This document shows positions 34,810 to 44,319 of a DNA stretch of 64,000 bases, piece by piece. A model generated the notes under the pieces. It worked only from the letters and a program-made list of their open reading frames with translations, searched no databases and was not told the DNA's origin. Location: positions 1-64,000 of the forward strand of contig NZ_CP083552.1 of assembly GCF_025144145.1 (NCBI RefSeq). Direction: 5' to 3'. Every line of letters starts with the position of its first letter. Within the stretch, counting starts at the first letter, position 1. The translations under genes and the position numbers were made by a program. This DNA is from Leisingera sp. M658 (GTDB lineage Bacteria; Pseudomonadota; Alphaproteobacteria; Rhodobacterales; Rhodobacteraceae).

Positions 34810-36168
34810 CTACTTACCCGGCAGCAGCACCAGCGCGAAACCGGGCACCAGCGAGACCAGCACCCAGACCCCGATCAGGGCTGCAAGGTAAGGGACTGTA
34901 TAGCGAAGCAGGCGGAAATACGGAACACCGGTGACGCCGGATGCGACATAGAGGTTGAGGCCGTAGGGCGGGGTGATGAAGCCGATGGAGGCGCCGACCA
35001 GGAAGATCACCGAGAAATGGATCGGATCAACCCCGACAGAGGCCGCGATGGGGGCCAGGATCGGGGCAAGGATGATGGTGACCGGCAGGCTTTCCAGCAC
35101 CATGCCGGAGAAGAACACAATCACCATCGAGGTGAACAGCACCGCATGGTAGCCGCCCATCGAGGTGACAAAATCGCCGATGGTCTGCTGGGCGCCCAGC
35201 AGTGACAGGATCTGCTGCATCACCACCGAGATTGCGATCAGCGGCGCCAGAATGCCGGTGATCTGCGCCGAGCGCACCACGATTGAGGGGATCTGCGGGA
35301 TGGTGAAGCCTTCGACCACCAGCATCTCGGCATAGGATTTCTCCTCCCATGTCTTGCCGCTGCCGGCGCCGGTGAGTTTGGTTGCCACCCAGGACAGCAC
35401 GCCTGCGATGACGCAGAAACCGACGGTGACGCCTGCGGCCTCGGTGGGGGAGAACTTGCCGGTGTAGATGCCCCAGAGCACCAGCCCGATGGCAAAGAAG
35501 CCAAGCCAGGCGCCAAAGGCGGTTTTCAGCACCCGGTTCAGCTGCAGCGGAATCAGGAAGCCCCAGCCGTTGCGGCGGCAGATGATCCAGCAGGCGAATT
35601 GCATGCCGACGACCATCATTGCACCGGGCAGGATGCCGGCCACAAACAGGTCTGAGATCGGCAGGTTCATCAGGAAGCCGTAGACGATGAAGATGATCGA
35701 GGGCGGGATGATGATACCCACGGTGCCGCCTGCGGCGGCGGTGGCGGCCGAGAAGCGCTCGTCATAGCCGCCTTTGACCATTTCCGGGTGCAGCATGGAG
35801 CCGATAGTGGCCGTTGTCGCCGAGTTAGAGCCTGATATCGCAGCAAACAGCCCGCAGGCGCCCAGCGAGGCCATTGCCAGACCGCCGCGCATCCAGCCGA
35901 GGCAGGCATAGGCGAAATCAGACAGGCGCCGGGCAATGCCGGACTGGTTGATCAGGTCGCCGGTGAGGATGAACAACGGCATCGCCAAGAGGGCAAAGCC
36001 CTTGTTGAAGACGTTCAGCAGCTCGGCGCCCATATTGTCGAGGGTCAGCCCCAGCACAAAGGAGCAGCCAATGACCCAATAGCCGATCACCAGCAGCACC
36101 GGCACGCCGAGCATGAACAGAAAGGTGACCCCAAGCGAGATCAGCGTAACCCAGGTTCCGGTGTCCAT
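34810..36168 (-). CDS. dctM: TRAP transporter large permease (DctM family)
   Basis: The 452-residue membrane protein has about 12 helices and DctM hallmarks such as AMPLFILTGDLINQSGIARRL, GSNSATTATIGSMLHPEM and GIIIPPSIIFIVYG. It uses a sodium or proton gradient to import an acid delivered by the binding protein. The start overlaps the small-permease stop at base 36168. The substrate is not readable from the permease. Confidence 0.93.
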   Translation of the reverse strand: MDTGTWVTLISLGVTFLFMLGVPVLLVIGYWVIGCSFVLGLTLDNMGAELLNVFNKGFALLAMPLFILTGDLINQSGIARRLSDFAYACLGWMRGGLAMASLGACGLFAAISGSNSATTATIGSMLHPEMVKGGYDERFSAATAAAGGTVGIIIPPSIIFIVYGFLMNLPISDLFVAGILPGAMMVVGMQFACWIICRRNGWGFLIPLQLNRVLKTAFGAWLGFFAIGLVLWGIYTGKFSPTEAAGVTVGFCVIAGVLSWVATKLTGAGSGKTWEEKSYAEMLVVEGFTIPQIPSIVVRSAQITGILAPLIAISVVMQQILSLLGAQQTIGDFVTSMGGYHAVLFTSMVIVFFSGMVLESLPVTIILAPILAPIAASVGVDPIHFSVIFLVGASIGFITPPYGLNLYVASGVTGVPYFRLLRYTVPYLAALIGVWVLVSLVPGFALVLLPGK

Positions 36169-36836
36169 CAGACGTCTCCTCCGATCACGGCCTGTTTGAT
36201 CAGCGGCGCGCCGCTGCGGAAGTTGCGGATGTCATCGGCGAGGTTTTCAAAAACCCGGCCGATCATCAGGATAAAGGCCAGCGGCGCGGTGATCAGGAAC
36301 CACCATTGCAGCACGCTGTCGGTGCCCAGCACGATCTGAAAATTCGACGCCGACAGCGCCGTCATCCGGCTGGTGGTGACAAAGACAATGACGGCAAAGC
36401 CGAACCACAGCACCGCATCCAGGGTCAGACAGCCCATCTGCGCCCAGCGGGGCATGATGGTGCGGAATTCGTTGAAGCTGAGATGGGTGCGCAGGCGCAC
36501 GTTGAAGGCGGCGCCGAACCAGGCCATCACCATGAACAGCAGGGGCGGGATGGTGGTGGACCAGGGCTGCTGGTTCTTGAACACAAAGCGGTCGATCACG
36601 CCCCAGAAGATGATAAAGGCAATGGCCAGATAGCTCCACACCATGATTGTGCGCTCCAGGTGGCGGTCCAGCAGCGGCACCAGCCGGTAGACCAGCATCA
36701 CCAGCACCCCGCCAAGGGCCGCCGCAAGGGTGCCAAGCACCCAGGCGGCGTTGCTTTGCAGGGCGTTGCGGATTTCCCAGCTGTCTTGCGATGCAAATGC
36801 GCTGAAAATCGCGCTGATATCAGACCAGAGCGTCAT
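36168..36836 (-). CDS. dctQ: TRAP transporter small permease (DctQ family)
   Basis: The 222-residue protein has four main hydrophobic segments, DctQ-like size and position between the binding protein and the large permease. It is somewhat longer than the usual 160-190 residues because of an N-terminal extension of about 35 residues. It supports assembly and transport of the DctM subunit. Confidence 0.88.
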   Translation of the reverse strand: MTLWSDISAIFSAFASQDSWEIRNALQSNAAWVLGTLAAALGGVLVMLVYRLVPLLDRHLERTIMVWSYLAIAFIIFWGVIDRFVFKNQQPWSTTIPPLLFMVMAWFGAAFNVRLRTHLSFNEFRTIMPRWAQMGCLTLDAVLWFGFAVIVFVTTSRMTALSASNFQIVLGTDSVLQWWFLITAPLAFILMIGRVFENLADDIRNFRSGAPLIKQAVIGGDV

Positions 36837-36878
36837 GCGTTCCTCCCATCAAGCCCCCGGTCTCCCGTTCCGGAGGGG

Positions 36879-36912
36879 CGGGGTCCGGCGCGTGCTGCGG
36901 CGCCGGACCCCG
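36879..36912 (-). terminator. Strong hairpin between dctP and dctQ
   Basis: CGGGGTCCGGCGC (36879-36891) and GCGCCGGACCCCG (36900-36912) are perfect 13-bp arms with an 8-base loop, 22 bases after the dctP stop. No T-run follows, so it probably stabilises or attenuates the message so that the binding protein is made in excess. Confidence 0.65.
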
Positions 36913-36933
36913 TTGTTTCAGCCTAGGCGGCGG

Positions 36934-38166
36934 TCAGCCCTTCCACCAGCGGCGGGGTTCCACGTTTTCGGGCTTCATGTCTTTGTCGACCTCGCGCGCG
37001 ATGTTGTAGATTTCCTGATAGGTGTCGATGCCGCCGGCCCAGCCGTTCAGACGGTCGCGCCATTGCTCCCACAGCTGCGGCTGGAACTCGGGTGAGCACA
37101 TTTCCTCGGCCATGCGGATTTCGCTGTCCGGCAGGAAGGCGGGGCGCACGTCGTTTTCCACAAACATGGTGCCCGGCAGCTGCGGATCGGAGAAACCGAC
37201 GGTTTTGACCAGGGCGGCCTCATTCGCGGCCTGCACATGGGCCTGCGCCCAATAGGCGCTCTCCAGTACCGCGTCCTGCAGGTAGCCTTCGAGACTGTCA
37301 AAGACCTTGGCCGACATTGAGGTATGTTCGGTGCCGCAGAAGAATTTGAGGTCCACCGACTGCGAAACCACCGGCGACATGTTGGCATAGGCCACTGCCG
37401 AGGCCCAGGTTTCGGCGCCGTCGATCAGACCCTGTTTCAGGCCGTCCAGGGTTTCCTCCCAGGCGACGGGGACCGGGTTCAGGTTCAGCGCCTTCATGGC
37501 GATGCGGCCCAGCTGGGTGCCGGTGACGCGGTTCTTGGTGCCGAACAGCTGCTCCAGCTTGGTAATGGTCGGCGCGTCCTTGTATTTCAGGCCCAGCTGA
37601 ATGCCGCGGAGTTCACAGTGGCTGAACAGGAATTTCAGCCCGTGGCGTTTTTCCAGCGGGTCGCGCAGGATTTCCTGGCTCTTGGGGTGGTACAGGAAAT
37701 GATACTGCGAGGCGCGGCCGGGGAACATGAAGGCATAGTCCAGCACGTTCAGATAGGGCGCGCCGCCGGCCGAGTTCTGGGTGGAGGCAGCGTAGATATC
37801 AACGATGCCCTGCTGGGTTTTCTCCACACAGCTCAGCTGGCCGCAGATCTGGTTGTCGCCGATGAATTCGATGCGGATCTCGCCATCGGTGCGGGATTCA
37901 AGGTCGCGGGCGAACTCCAGCGCGCCGGCCCGTTCGATCAGCAGGTTGCGGGCGTTAAAACCCGAGGCGCCGAATTTCAGCGTGTGTTTGGCGGGCTTGG
38001 AAAAGCGCCGCTCGTAAGTCGATTCTGCGGCTGATGCGAGATTCGCCAGGCTCATCGCGCCGCCAAAACTGCCGGCCGCCAGCAGGGTCGAGCTCATCCC
38101 GTAAGTGCCTGCAACCTTGAACAGATCCCGCCGCGATATGCGGTTCAGTTTGTCGGTGACCCCCAT
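36934..38166 (-). CDS. dctP: TRAP transporter substrate-binding protein (DctP family, Tat-exported)
   Basis: The 410-residue protein has a twin-arginine signal (SRRDLFKVAG) followed by a hydrophobic stretch, then the DctP domain (TLKFGASGFNARNLL, GLIDGAETWASAVAYAN). It captures the substrate in the periplasm and passes it to DctQM. The ATG at 38166 is chosen because the Tat motif follows at the normal distance. It is divergent from the GMC oxidoreductase gene. Confidence 0.9.
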   Translation of the reverse strand: MGVTDKLNRISRRDLFKVAGTYGMSSTLLAAGSFGGAMSLANLASAAESTYERRFSKPAKHTLKFGASGFNARNLLIERAGALEFARDLESRTDGEIRIEFIGDNQICGQLSCVEKTQQGIVDIYAASTQNSAGGAPYLNVLDYAFMFPGRASQYHFLYHPKSQEILRDPLEKRHGLKFLFSHCELRGIQLGLKYKDAPTITKLEQLFGTKNRVTGTQLGRIAMKALNLNPVPVAWEETLDGLKQGLIDGAETWASAVAYANMSPVVSQSVDLKFFCGTEHTSMSAKVFDSLEGYLQDAVLESAYWAQAHVQAANEAALVKTVGFSDPQLPGTMFVENDVRPAFLPDSEIRMAEEMCSPEFQPQLWEQWRDRLNGWAGGIDTYQEIYNIAREVDKDMKPENVEPRRWWKG

Positions 38167-38274
38167 AATTTTCCTCCCTAAGATCAATTATTGAGACGTT
38201 TGGTATCAAAAATAGCTAGTATATTTCATGCAATCTGTATAGAAGTTTTTTCCTGACAGAGTCGGGAGAGGGTC

Positions 38275-39870
38275 GTGGAAGCAGATTTCATTGTTATCGG
38301 AGCAGGGTCATCGGGCTGCGTGATCGCCAACCGGCTGAGTGCGGATCCGCGCAATAAGGTGGTGCTGCTGGAGGCCGGCGGGCGGGACACAAACCCCTGG
38401 ATCCACATCCCCGTCGGCTATTTCAAAACCATGCATAACCCGTCTGTTGACTGGTGTTACAAGACGGAAGCAGATCCGGGGCTGAACGGGCGCTCGATCG
38501 ACTGGCCGCGGGGCAAGGTTCTGGGCGGGTCGTCCTCGTTGAACGGGTTGTTGTATGTGCGCGGCCAAAAGGAGGATTACGACCGCTGGCGCCAGATGGG
38601 CAATGAGGGCTGGGGCTGGGACGATGTGCTGCCCCTGTTCAAACGATCCGAGGATCAGGAGCGCGGCGCGGATGAGTTTCATGGTGCTGGCGGGCCGCTG
38701 ACAGTCTCTAACATGCGGATTCAGCGCCCGATTTGCGATGCCTGGGTGGCGGCGGCGCAGGAGGCGGGATATCCGTTCAACCCCGATTACAACGGGGCCG
38801 CGCAGGAGGGGGTGGGGTATTTCCAACTGACCACCCGCAACGGGCGGCGCTGCAGTGCTGCGGTGGCGTTTTTGAAACCGGCGCGCGAGCGGGCAAATCT
38901 GCAGATCATCACCAATGCGCTGGTAGAAAAGATTGATCTGGACGGGCGCCGGGTCACTGGCGTGACCTATCTGGACCGGGCCGGCCAGCGGCAAAGCCTG
39001 ACCGCGCGCAAGGAGGTGATCCTGTCGGCGGGGGCCATCAATTCGCCGCAGACGCTGATGCTGTCGGGGATCGGCCCGGCGGAGCAGCTGAAGGCCAACG
39101 GTGTTGAGGTGGCGGTGGATCTGCCGGGGGTGGGGCAGGGGCTGCAGGACCATCTGCAGGCGCGGCTGGTCTACAAATGCAATGAGCCGACGCTGAACGA
39201 CGAGGTGCGCAGCCTGTTCAATCAGGCGCGGATTGCGCTGAAATATGCGCTGTTCCGGGCCGGGCCGATGACGATGGCGGCCAGTCTGGCGACCGGTTTC
39301 ATGAAAACCCGGCCGGATCTGGCGACGCCGGACATTCAGTTTCATGTGCAGCCCTGGTCGGCGGACAGCCCCGGCGAGGGGGTGCATCCGTTTTCGGCCT
39401 TTACCATGTCGGTGTGTCAGCTGCGGCCCGAAAGCCGGGGTGAGATCCGGCTGAACGGGCCGGATCCGAAGACCTATCCGAAGATCCACCCGAACTATCT
39501 GGCGACAGAGACGGATTGCCGGACCCTGGTGGACGGGGTGAACATTGCCCGGCGCATTGCCCGGCATAATCCGCTGGCGTCCAAGATCGCTGCGGAGTTC
39601 CGGCCTGATGCGGATCTCGCGATGGAGGATTACGCGGGCACGCTGGACTGGGCGCGCGGCAATTCGGTGTCTATTTACCACCCCACCGGCACCTGCAGGA
39701 TGGGGCAGGGGGCGGATGCGGTGGTGGACGCCGGGTTGCGGGTGCACGGGGTGCAAGGGCTGCGGGTGGCGGATTGTTCGATCATGCCCGAGATTGTCTC
39801 GGGCAATACCAATGCGCCGGCCATCATGATCGGGGAAAAGGCCAGCGATCTGGTGATGGCTGCAGACTGA
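38275..39870 (+). CDS. GMC-family FAD-dependent oxidoreductase (choline/alcohol dehydrogenase-like)
   Basis: The 531-residue flavoprotein has the FAD loop FIVIGAGSSGCVIANRLS, GMC signature 1 GKVLGGSSSLNGLLYVRG, signature 2 GAINSPQTLMLSGIGP and the C-terminal catalytic His region YHPTGTCRMG. Relatives oxidise choline, polyethylene-glycol-type or other alcohols to aldehydes. The GTG at 38275 follows GGGAGAGGG. It is divergent from the TRAP operon, so it probably oxidises the imported compound or a derivative. Confidence 0.92.
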   Translation: MEADFIVIGAGSSGCVIANRLSADPRNKVVLLEAGGRDTNPWIHIPVGYFKTMHNPSVDWCYKTEADPGLNGRSIDWPRGKVLGGSSSLNGLLYVRGQKEDYDRWRQMGNEGWGWDDVLPLFKRSEDQERGADEFHGAGGPLTVSNMRIQRPICDAWVAAAQEAGYPFNPDYNGAAQEGVGYFQLTTRNGRRCSAAVAFLKPARERANLQIITNALVEKIDLDGRRVTGVTYLDRAGQRQSLTARKEVILSAGAINSPQTLMLSGIGPAEQLKANGVEVAVDLPGVGQGLQDHLQARLVYKCNEPTLNDEVRSLFNQARIALKYALFRAGPMTMAASLATGFMKTRPDLATPDIQFHVQPWSADSPGEGVHPFSAFTMSVCQLRPESRGEIRLNGPDPKTYPKIHPNYLATETDCRTLVDGVNIARRIARHNPLASKIAAEFRPDADLAMEDYAGTLDWARGNSVSIYHPTGTCRMGQGADAVVDAGLRVHGVQGLRVADCSIMPEIVSGNTNAPAIMIGEKASDLVMAAD

Positions 39871-39885
39871 GAGAAGCAGAGAGAC

Positions 39886-39921
39886 GGCGGCAATCGCTGG
39901 ATTGCCGCCGCCTGTGGTTTT
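39886..39921 (+). terminator. Intrinsic terminator after the GMC oxidoreductase gene
   Basis: GGCGGCAATC-GCTG-GATTGCCGCC is a perfect 10-bp stem (39886-39909) followed after seven bases by TTTTT. It separates the GMC gene from the convergent RTX gene. Confidence 0.8.
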
Positions 39922-42900
39922 TAGATCAGGAAGTGATCCTCGGTCAGGGTTGAGGCCTGCACATCCAGCAGCGTGATTGTGCCGTCGTTCCCGAGGTCGA
40001 TCAACGCATTGCCGCCGTCCTGAGAGATGGACCCAGAGAGATCGTCAAAGCTGCCGAAGCCAAAGCTTCCGCCTGTCAGATCCAGCAGCTCGCCATCGGC
40101 GGAGGTGTTGAAATCGGTGATCACGTCATTACCGAAACCCTCGTTGAAGACAAAGCTATCGGCGCCGCGCCCGCCTGTCAGCTGGTCATTGCCGGCGCCG
40201 CCGGTCAGCACGTCTGCGCCGCGTCCGCCGTCGATGCGGTCGTTGCCCGCGCCGCCGTCCAGCGTGTCGCGTCCGCGCCCGCCTGCGATACGGTCACTGC
40301 CTGCACCGCCGTCGGCCAGGTCGCGCCCGCGTCCGCCAAACAGCACATCGGCGCCGTCGCCGCCGTCCAGGGTATCGGCGCCGCGCTGGCCGCGCAGCAG
40401 GTCGTTGCCCCGTCCGCCGTCGATATAGTCGCTGCCCGCGCCGCCGGACAGCACATCAGCGCCGCCTTCGGCCAGATCGACCACGATGCGCAAGAGCTGC
40501 TCCTCGCCGCTGTTGCGGGTAAAGTCGCCCTCGGCCGGATCAACAATGGTGCCTGCGGCGGTGGTGCCGCCCAGAATGTTGACCGGGGTGCCCTCCGGAT
40601 TGCCTTCGGAGCCGTTGAAGCCCTCGTGCTGGCGGACCACGCCGTTTTCAGCGGTGCCTTGATCGCGGGCGGTCTGGTTCAGGAAGGCAGCGCCTTCTTC
40701 GGTGTTCACCTCGGTGCCGGCATCCAGCACATCGCTGCCGAAACGTTCGATCACCAGCGGCCCGGCAAAGTTGCCGTCCGCGTCAAAGATGAAGTCCTGC
40801 AGCGCATCGTCGGGCGAGGCGAGGAAGGCATCGTTGGAGGGGATCACCATGGTGGCCCAGGTAAAGAAGCCCTGGCCGACCTGATCGGCGTTCACATTGA
40901 TGGTGAAGCTGGCGCTTTCGCCCGGATCGATCGGCCCCGGCGCACCATTTCCGCCGATGATGGTGGCATCGACGCCGCCGTCGATGACCTGCTGGTTGAA
41001 CTCGGCTGCGATGCCTTCGACGCTGCCGTCTTCGGCAATACGCTCCAGCCCGCCGCTGGCGGCCTCGCCATCGGTCCAGAGGTCAAAGTTCTCGCCATCG
41101 TGGAAGCCGAACCAGACCGGGGTCAGGAAAGTGCCGCCGTCGCCCAGCGTGTTGGTCACGGTGACGGTGATCGCCTCGCCGTCGCCGATGGCATCGCCGC
41201 GGATCACGTCATTGCCGCCGCCGCCGTTGATGGTATCGCCGCCGGCACCCCCGGCCAGCAGGTTGTCGCCTGCATCGCCGTTCAGCACGTCGTTACTTGC
41301 CGAGCCGGTCAGGTTCTCGATATTCAGCAGCGTATCGACAACTGCACCGTTCGGCCCCTGATAGACTGCGGCGCCGGCATTCAGGTCGGCAATCACAGCT
41401 GCGCCGATGTCCTGGAAATCCGCGGTGTCGATGCCCGCGCCGCCATCGGTGATGTCAGCACCGCCGCCGCCGCGCAGGATGTCATTGCCGTCGCCGCCTT
41501 CCAGCACATCATTGCCGCCGCGGCCCACCAGCAAGTCGTTGCCGCCGTTGCCGGTCAGCGTGTTGGCACCGCCGTCGCCGGACAGCTGGTCGTCATTGTC
41601 CGAACCGTCGAGGTTTTCGAACCCGCTGAAGTTTTCGAACACGGTGGTGGTTTCATTGGGCTGGTAGGAGGCGCTGCCAGAGCCGAGATCGGCGACCACC
41701 TCAGCCCCGATGTTGATAAAGCTGTTGGTGTCGGTGCCTTCGCCGCCGGTCAGGAAATCCGTGCCGCCGCCGCCTGCGATAAAGTCGTCGCCATCGCCGC
41801 CGTCAATGGCGTTGGGGGCGGCGCCCAAGGCGCGGATATCATCGTTGTTGGAGGAACCGGTGATGTTTTCGATGCCGGTGAACTCTTCCTCGATCAGCGG
41901 GCCGTTGCCGCCGCCGCCATTATAGGACGCGGTGCCCGAGCCGTCGGCATTCAGCACCACGGTCACGCCGGCAATCGACGGATCTGCGGCGCCTTGGTTG
42001 ATGTTGGCAAAAGAGTTGGTGTCGATGCCATTGCCGCCGTCGATGATGTCCACGCCGCCGCCGCCGCTGAGGATGTCGTTGCCGCCGCCGCCGCGCAGTT
42101 CGTCATTGCCGCTGCCGCCGTTCAGCTGGTCGCTGCCGCGTCCGCCGCGCAGAACGTCATCGCCTGATCCGCCATCCAGCGTGTCGGCGCCGCGGTTGCC
42201 GCGCAGGTCGTCGTTGCCGTCGCCTCCGTTCAGCTCATCATTGCTGCGGCGTCCGCGCAAGATGTCATCGCCGCCGTTGCCGTTCAGCAGATTGGCGCCG
42301 TTGTCGCCGCGCAGATCATCGCCGTCATCGGAGCCTTCCAGATTTTCGATGCTGATCAGCGTGTCGGTCTCAACCGCCTCATCAAAGACATTGCCGTCAT
42401 CAAAGCCGGCGTTCAGCCCGTTCACATCGCCGCCCGCGTCCTGGACGATATCGGCGATCACCGGGCCGTTCTGCCCGGCCGGGGCGTTGTGCAGGTGGAT
42501 GGCGCTGACGCCTGCCACCGGCAGCAGGTCTGACGTGGCCAGACCGGTCACCGACAGGTCCGAGCTGTAGGTGATGCTGCTGCCGTCGATCACGATCACC
42601 ACCCGGCCCTGGCCGGTGGCCAGGGAGTCGCTGGCGCCGTCCGGCTCCTGCGCGGAATCCAGATCCGCAACCAGGGTCAGCGTTCGGATGCCGCCATCGG
42701 TGACATCGCTTTCAACCAGCAGCTGGCCGCGGATTTCGCCGCCGGGGAAGTCATTGGTGTGAAGGTTGTAGTAGAGATTGCCTGCCGCGGCTTCGTCGAC
42801 CAGATCCGCCGGGGATTGGTCTGTGGTCAGCGAGGCCAGCGGCTGGTCCTCAACCACTACTGCAAAACCGGTCTCGCGGGTGGCGCTGCCTGCGCGCAGA

Positions 42901-43100
42901 TCTGCCTGCACCGGCACGTCGATGTCGCGGTAATTCGCGGTATCCGATCCTGTGCCGCCGTCCAGCGTATCATCCCCCAAACCGCCGGTCAGAGTATCGC
43001 CGCCGCCAAGCCCCTGCAGCAATTCGCTGGCATTTGTCCCGGTAAGAGGGTCCGGGCCTTCTGTCCCGGTGATCGGGCCCATGTTGTTTTGTACTGTCAT
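39921..43100 (-). CDS. Large secreted RTX protein with CHRD-like and spondin-like regions
   Basis: The 1059-residue acidic protein has no signal peptide and many GGxGxDxLxGG calcium-binding nonapeptides, which fits type I secretion. In order: RTX repeats (about 20-45), CHRD-like segments (about 75-240, with YYNLHTNDFPGGEIRGQL and AIHLHNAPAGQNGPVIADIV), RTX blocks interrupted by NSFANINQGAADPS-type spacers to about 640, a spondin_N-like domain (about 650-790, LTPVWFGFHDGENFDLW) and a final dense RTX block with a C-terminal secretion-signal-like end. The ATG at 43100 has GGAGGA upstream and replaces a longer frame from 43181. A role in the matrix or adhesion is inferred. No type I secretion genes are in the window. 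Confidence 0.88.
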   Translation of the reverse strand: MTVQNNMGPITGTEGPDPLTGTNASELLQGLGGGDTLTGGLGDDTLDGGTGSDTANYRDIDVPVQADLRAGSATRETGFAVVVEDQPLASLTTDQSPADLVDEAAAGNLYYNLHTNDFPGGEIRGQLLVESDVTDGGIRTLTLVADLDSAQEPDGASDSLATGQGRVVIVIDGSSITYSSDLSVTGLATSDLLPVAGVSAIHLHNAPAGQNGPVIADIVQDAGGDVNGLNAGFDDGNVFDEAVETDTLISIENLEGSDDGDDLRGDNGANLLNGNGGDDILRGRRSNDELNGGDGNDDLRGNRGADTLDGGSGDDVLRGGRGSDQLNGGSGNDELRGGGGNDILSGGGGVDIIDGGNGIDTNSFANINQGAADPSIAGVTVVLNADGSGTASYNGGGGNGPLIEEEFTGIENITGSSNNDDIRALGAAPNAIDGGDGDDFIAGGGGTDFLTGGEGTDTNSFINIGAEVVADLGSGSASYQPNETTTVFENFSGFENLDGSDNDDQLSGDGGANTLTGNGGNDLLVGRGGNDVLEGGDGNDILRGGGGADITDGGAGIDTADFQDIGAAVIADLNAGAAVYQGPNGAVVDTLLNIENLTGSASNDVLNGDAGDNLLAGGAGGDTINGGGGNDVIRGDAIGDGEAITVTVTNTLGDGGTFLTPVWFGFHDGENFDLWTDGEAASGGLERIAEDGSVEGIAAEFNQQVIDGGVDATIIGGNGAPGPIDPGESASFTINVNADQVGQGFFTWATMVIPSNDAFLASPDDALQDFIFDADGNFAGPLVIERFGSDVLDAGTEVNTEEGAAFLNQTARDQGTAENGVVRQHEGFNGSEGNPEGTPVNILGGTTAAGTIVDPAEGDFTRNSGEEQLLRIVVDLAEGGADVLSGGAGSDYIDGGRGNDLLRGQRGADTLDGGDGADVLFGGRGRDLADGGAGSDRIAGGRGRDTLDGGAGNDRIDGGRGADVLTGGAGNDQLTGGRGADSFVFNEGFGNDVITDFNTSADGELLDLTGGSFGFGSFDDLSGSISQDGGNALIDLGNDGTITLLDVQASTLTEDHFLI

Positions 43101-43413
43101 TGTCTTTCCTCCAATAGCACCGGCGCAGCTCCGTTTGCGCACGGTTGCGATTGAACCTGTGAGGGGGCGGAAGAAACGCAACGCATCAGATTTGAAGCGC
43201 TGCGCGTCATTTTAAAGAAACGGGGGATTTTCACGTAAGTTATTGTAAGGGGATGAATTTTTTTCAAACTCACAGCGACACAAGTAAATTTGAGTGGTGT
43301 TACAACGGGGCCGGCAGTAGCTGAGGACAGGCGGCCCTTGCCGCTGCGTTATTTTGACAGATGAGTTTTCCGGCGTGATGCGAACCGTTTCCGGCCCCAG
43401 GCCCGCCCCCGTG
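43101..43413. other. Divergent gap between the RTX and LysR genes
   Basis: No gene is supported in this stretch. It is partly AT-rich around 43205-43300 and must hold the RTX promoter; I see no clear operator. Confidence 0.4.
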
Positions 43414-44319
43414 ATGAGTCAGAACTGGGATCTGTTCCGGTTCTTTCTGGCGGTTGCACGTGCGGGCAGTATTGCGGGAGCGGCGGGCCGGCTGGCGGAA
43501 AGCCCGGCCACGGTCGGGCGCAAGCTGAGGGAGCTGGAGACGGCGCTGTCTGCCACCCTGTTTGATCGCAGCATATCAGGCGTGCGGCTGACCAGCTGCG
43601 GCAGCCGGATCCTGGCCCGGGCCGAGCAGATGGAGCATCAGGCACAGCTGATCGGCGAGGCGGTTTGCGGCAGCGACGGCCAGCTGGCCGGCACGGTCAC
43701 TGTGGCTGCCCCCAGCGGTCTGGGCCAGATCCTGCTGGCGCCGCAGCTGCGCGAGCTGCACAATTTGCATCCCGAGCTGCGGGTAATGCTGCTGCTGTCC
43801 ACCAGCAAGGTGAACCTGTTGAACCGCGAGGCTGATATCGCCGTGCGCATCGGCGCTCCTAAGCAAGAGCGGCTGGTGGGCCGCAAGCTGGGGGAGGTGG
43901 GGTTCGGGATCTATGCCTCGGATCTGTATCTGGATGCGCTTGGCGATTTTGAAACGGCGGCGGATCTGGAGGGGCATAACATCATTGCCGCTTCGGGCGA
44001 TCTGGCGCAGACGGTGCAAAACCAGGAGTTCGCGGCGGTCTCAGCCGCGTGCAATGTGGCGCTGACCACGGACAGTATCTTTGCCCAGCTGGAGGCGGTG
44101 AAAAGCGGGCTGGGGATTGCGCCGTTTCCGGCGTATCTGGGCCAGTCGCATCCGGATCTGGTGGAGCTTCTGCCGGGGCATTTGCAAGCCTCGGCGGACC
44201 TGTGGCTGCTGATGCATCCCGATACCTGCGGCATGGCGCGGATCCAGGCGGTGCAGGAGTTTGTCACCCGGATCTGCAAGACCGCCCTGGCGGGCGGCGG
44301 CGCTGCTACTTGCCTTTGA
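43414..44319 (+). CDS. LysR-family transcriptional regulator
   Basis: The 301-residue protein has the LysR winged HTH (FRFFLAVARAGSIAGAAGRL, then AESPATVGRKLRELE) and the substrate-binding domain (TVTVAAPSGLGQILLAPQLR). It belongs to the CrgA-like group. The ATG at 43414 places the HTH at the usual position; an ATG at 43354 would add 20 residues. The 3' end overlaps the convergent tonB gene by 14 bases. The target is unknown; the divergent RTX gene is a candidate. Confidence 0.88.
   Translation: MSQNWDLFRFFLAVARAGSIAGAAGRLAESPATVGRKLRELETALSATLFDRSISGVRLTSCGSRILARAEQMEHQAQLIGEAVCGSDGQLAGTVTVAAPSGLGQILLAPQLRELHNLHPELRVMLLLSTSKVNLLNREADIAVRIGAPKQERLVGRKLGEVGFGIYASDLYLDALGDFETAADLEGHNIIAASGDLAQTVQNQEFAAVSAACNVALTTDSIFAQLEAVKSGLGIAPFPAYLGQSHPDLVELLPGHLQASADLWLLMHPDTCGMARIQAVQEFVTRICKTALAGGGAATCL

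Noticed and set aside
40626-42167. Open frame of 513 codons on the plus strand opposite the RTX gene
   Set aside because: It is produced by the repetitive GGxGxD codons of the minus-strand RTX gene. The translation is a Val/Ala-rich repeat with no family signal.
39921-43100. Regularly spaced repeats that could suggest a CRISPR array
   Set aside because: The repeats are in-frame 27-base units coding for RTX nonapeptides, without unique spacers. No Cas gene is present.
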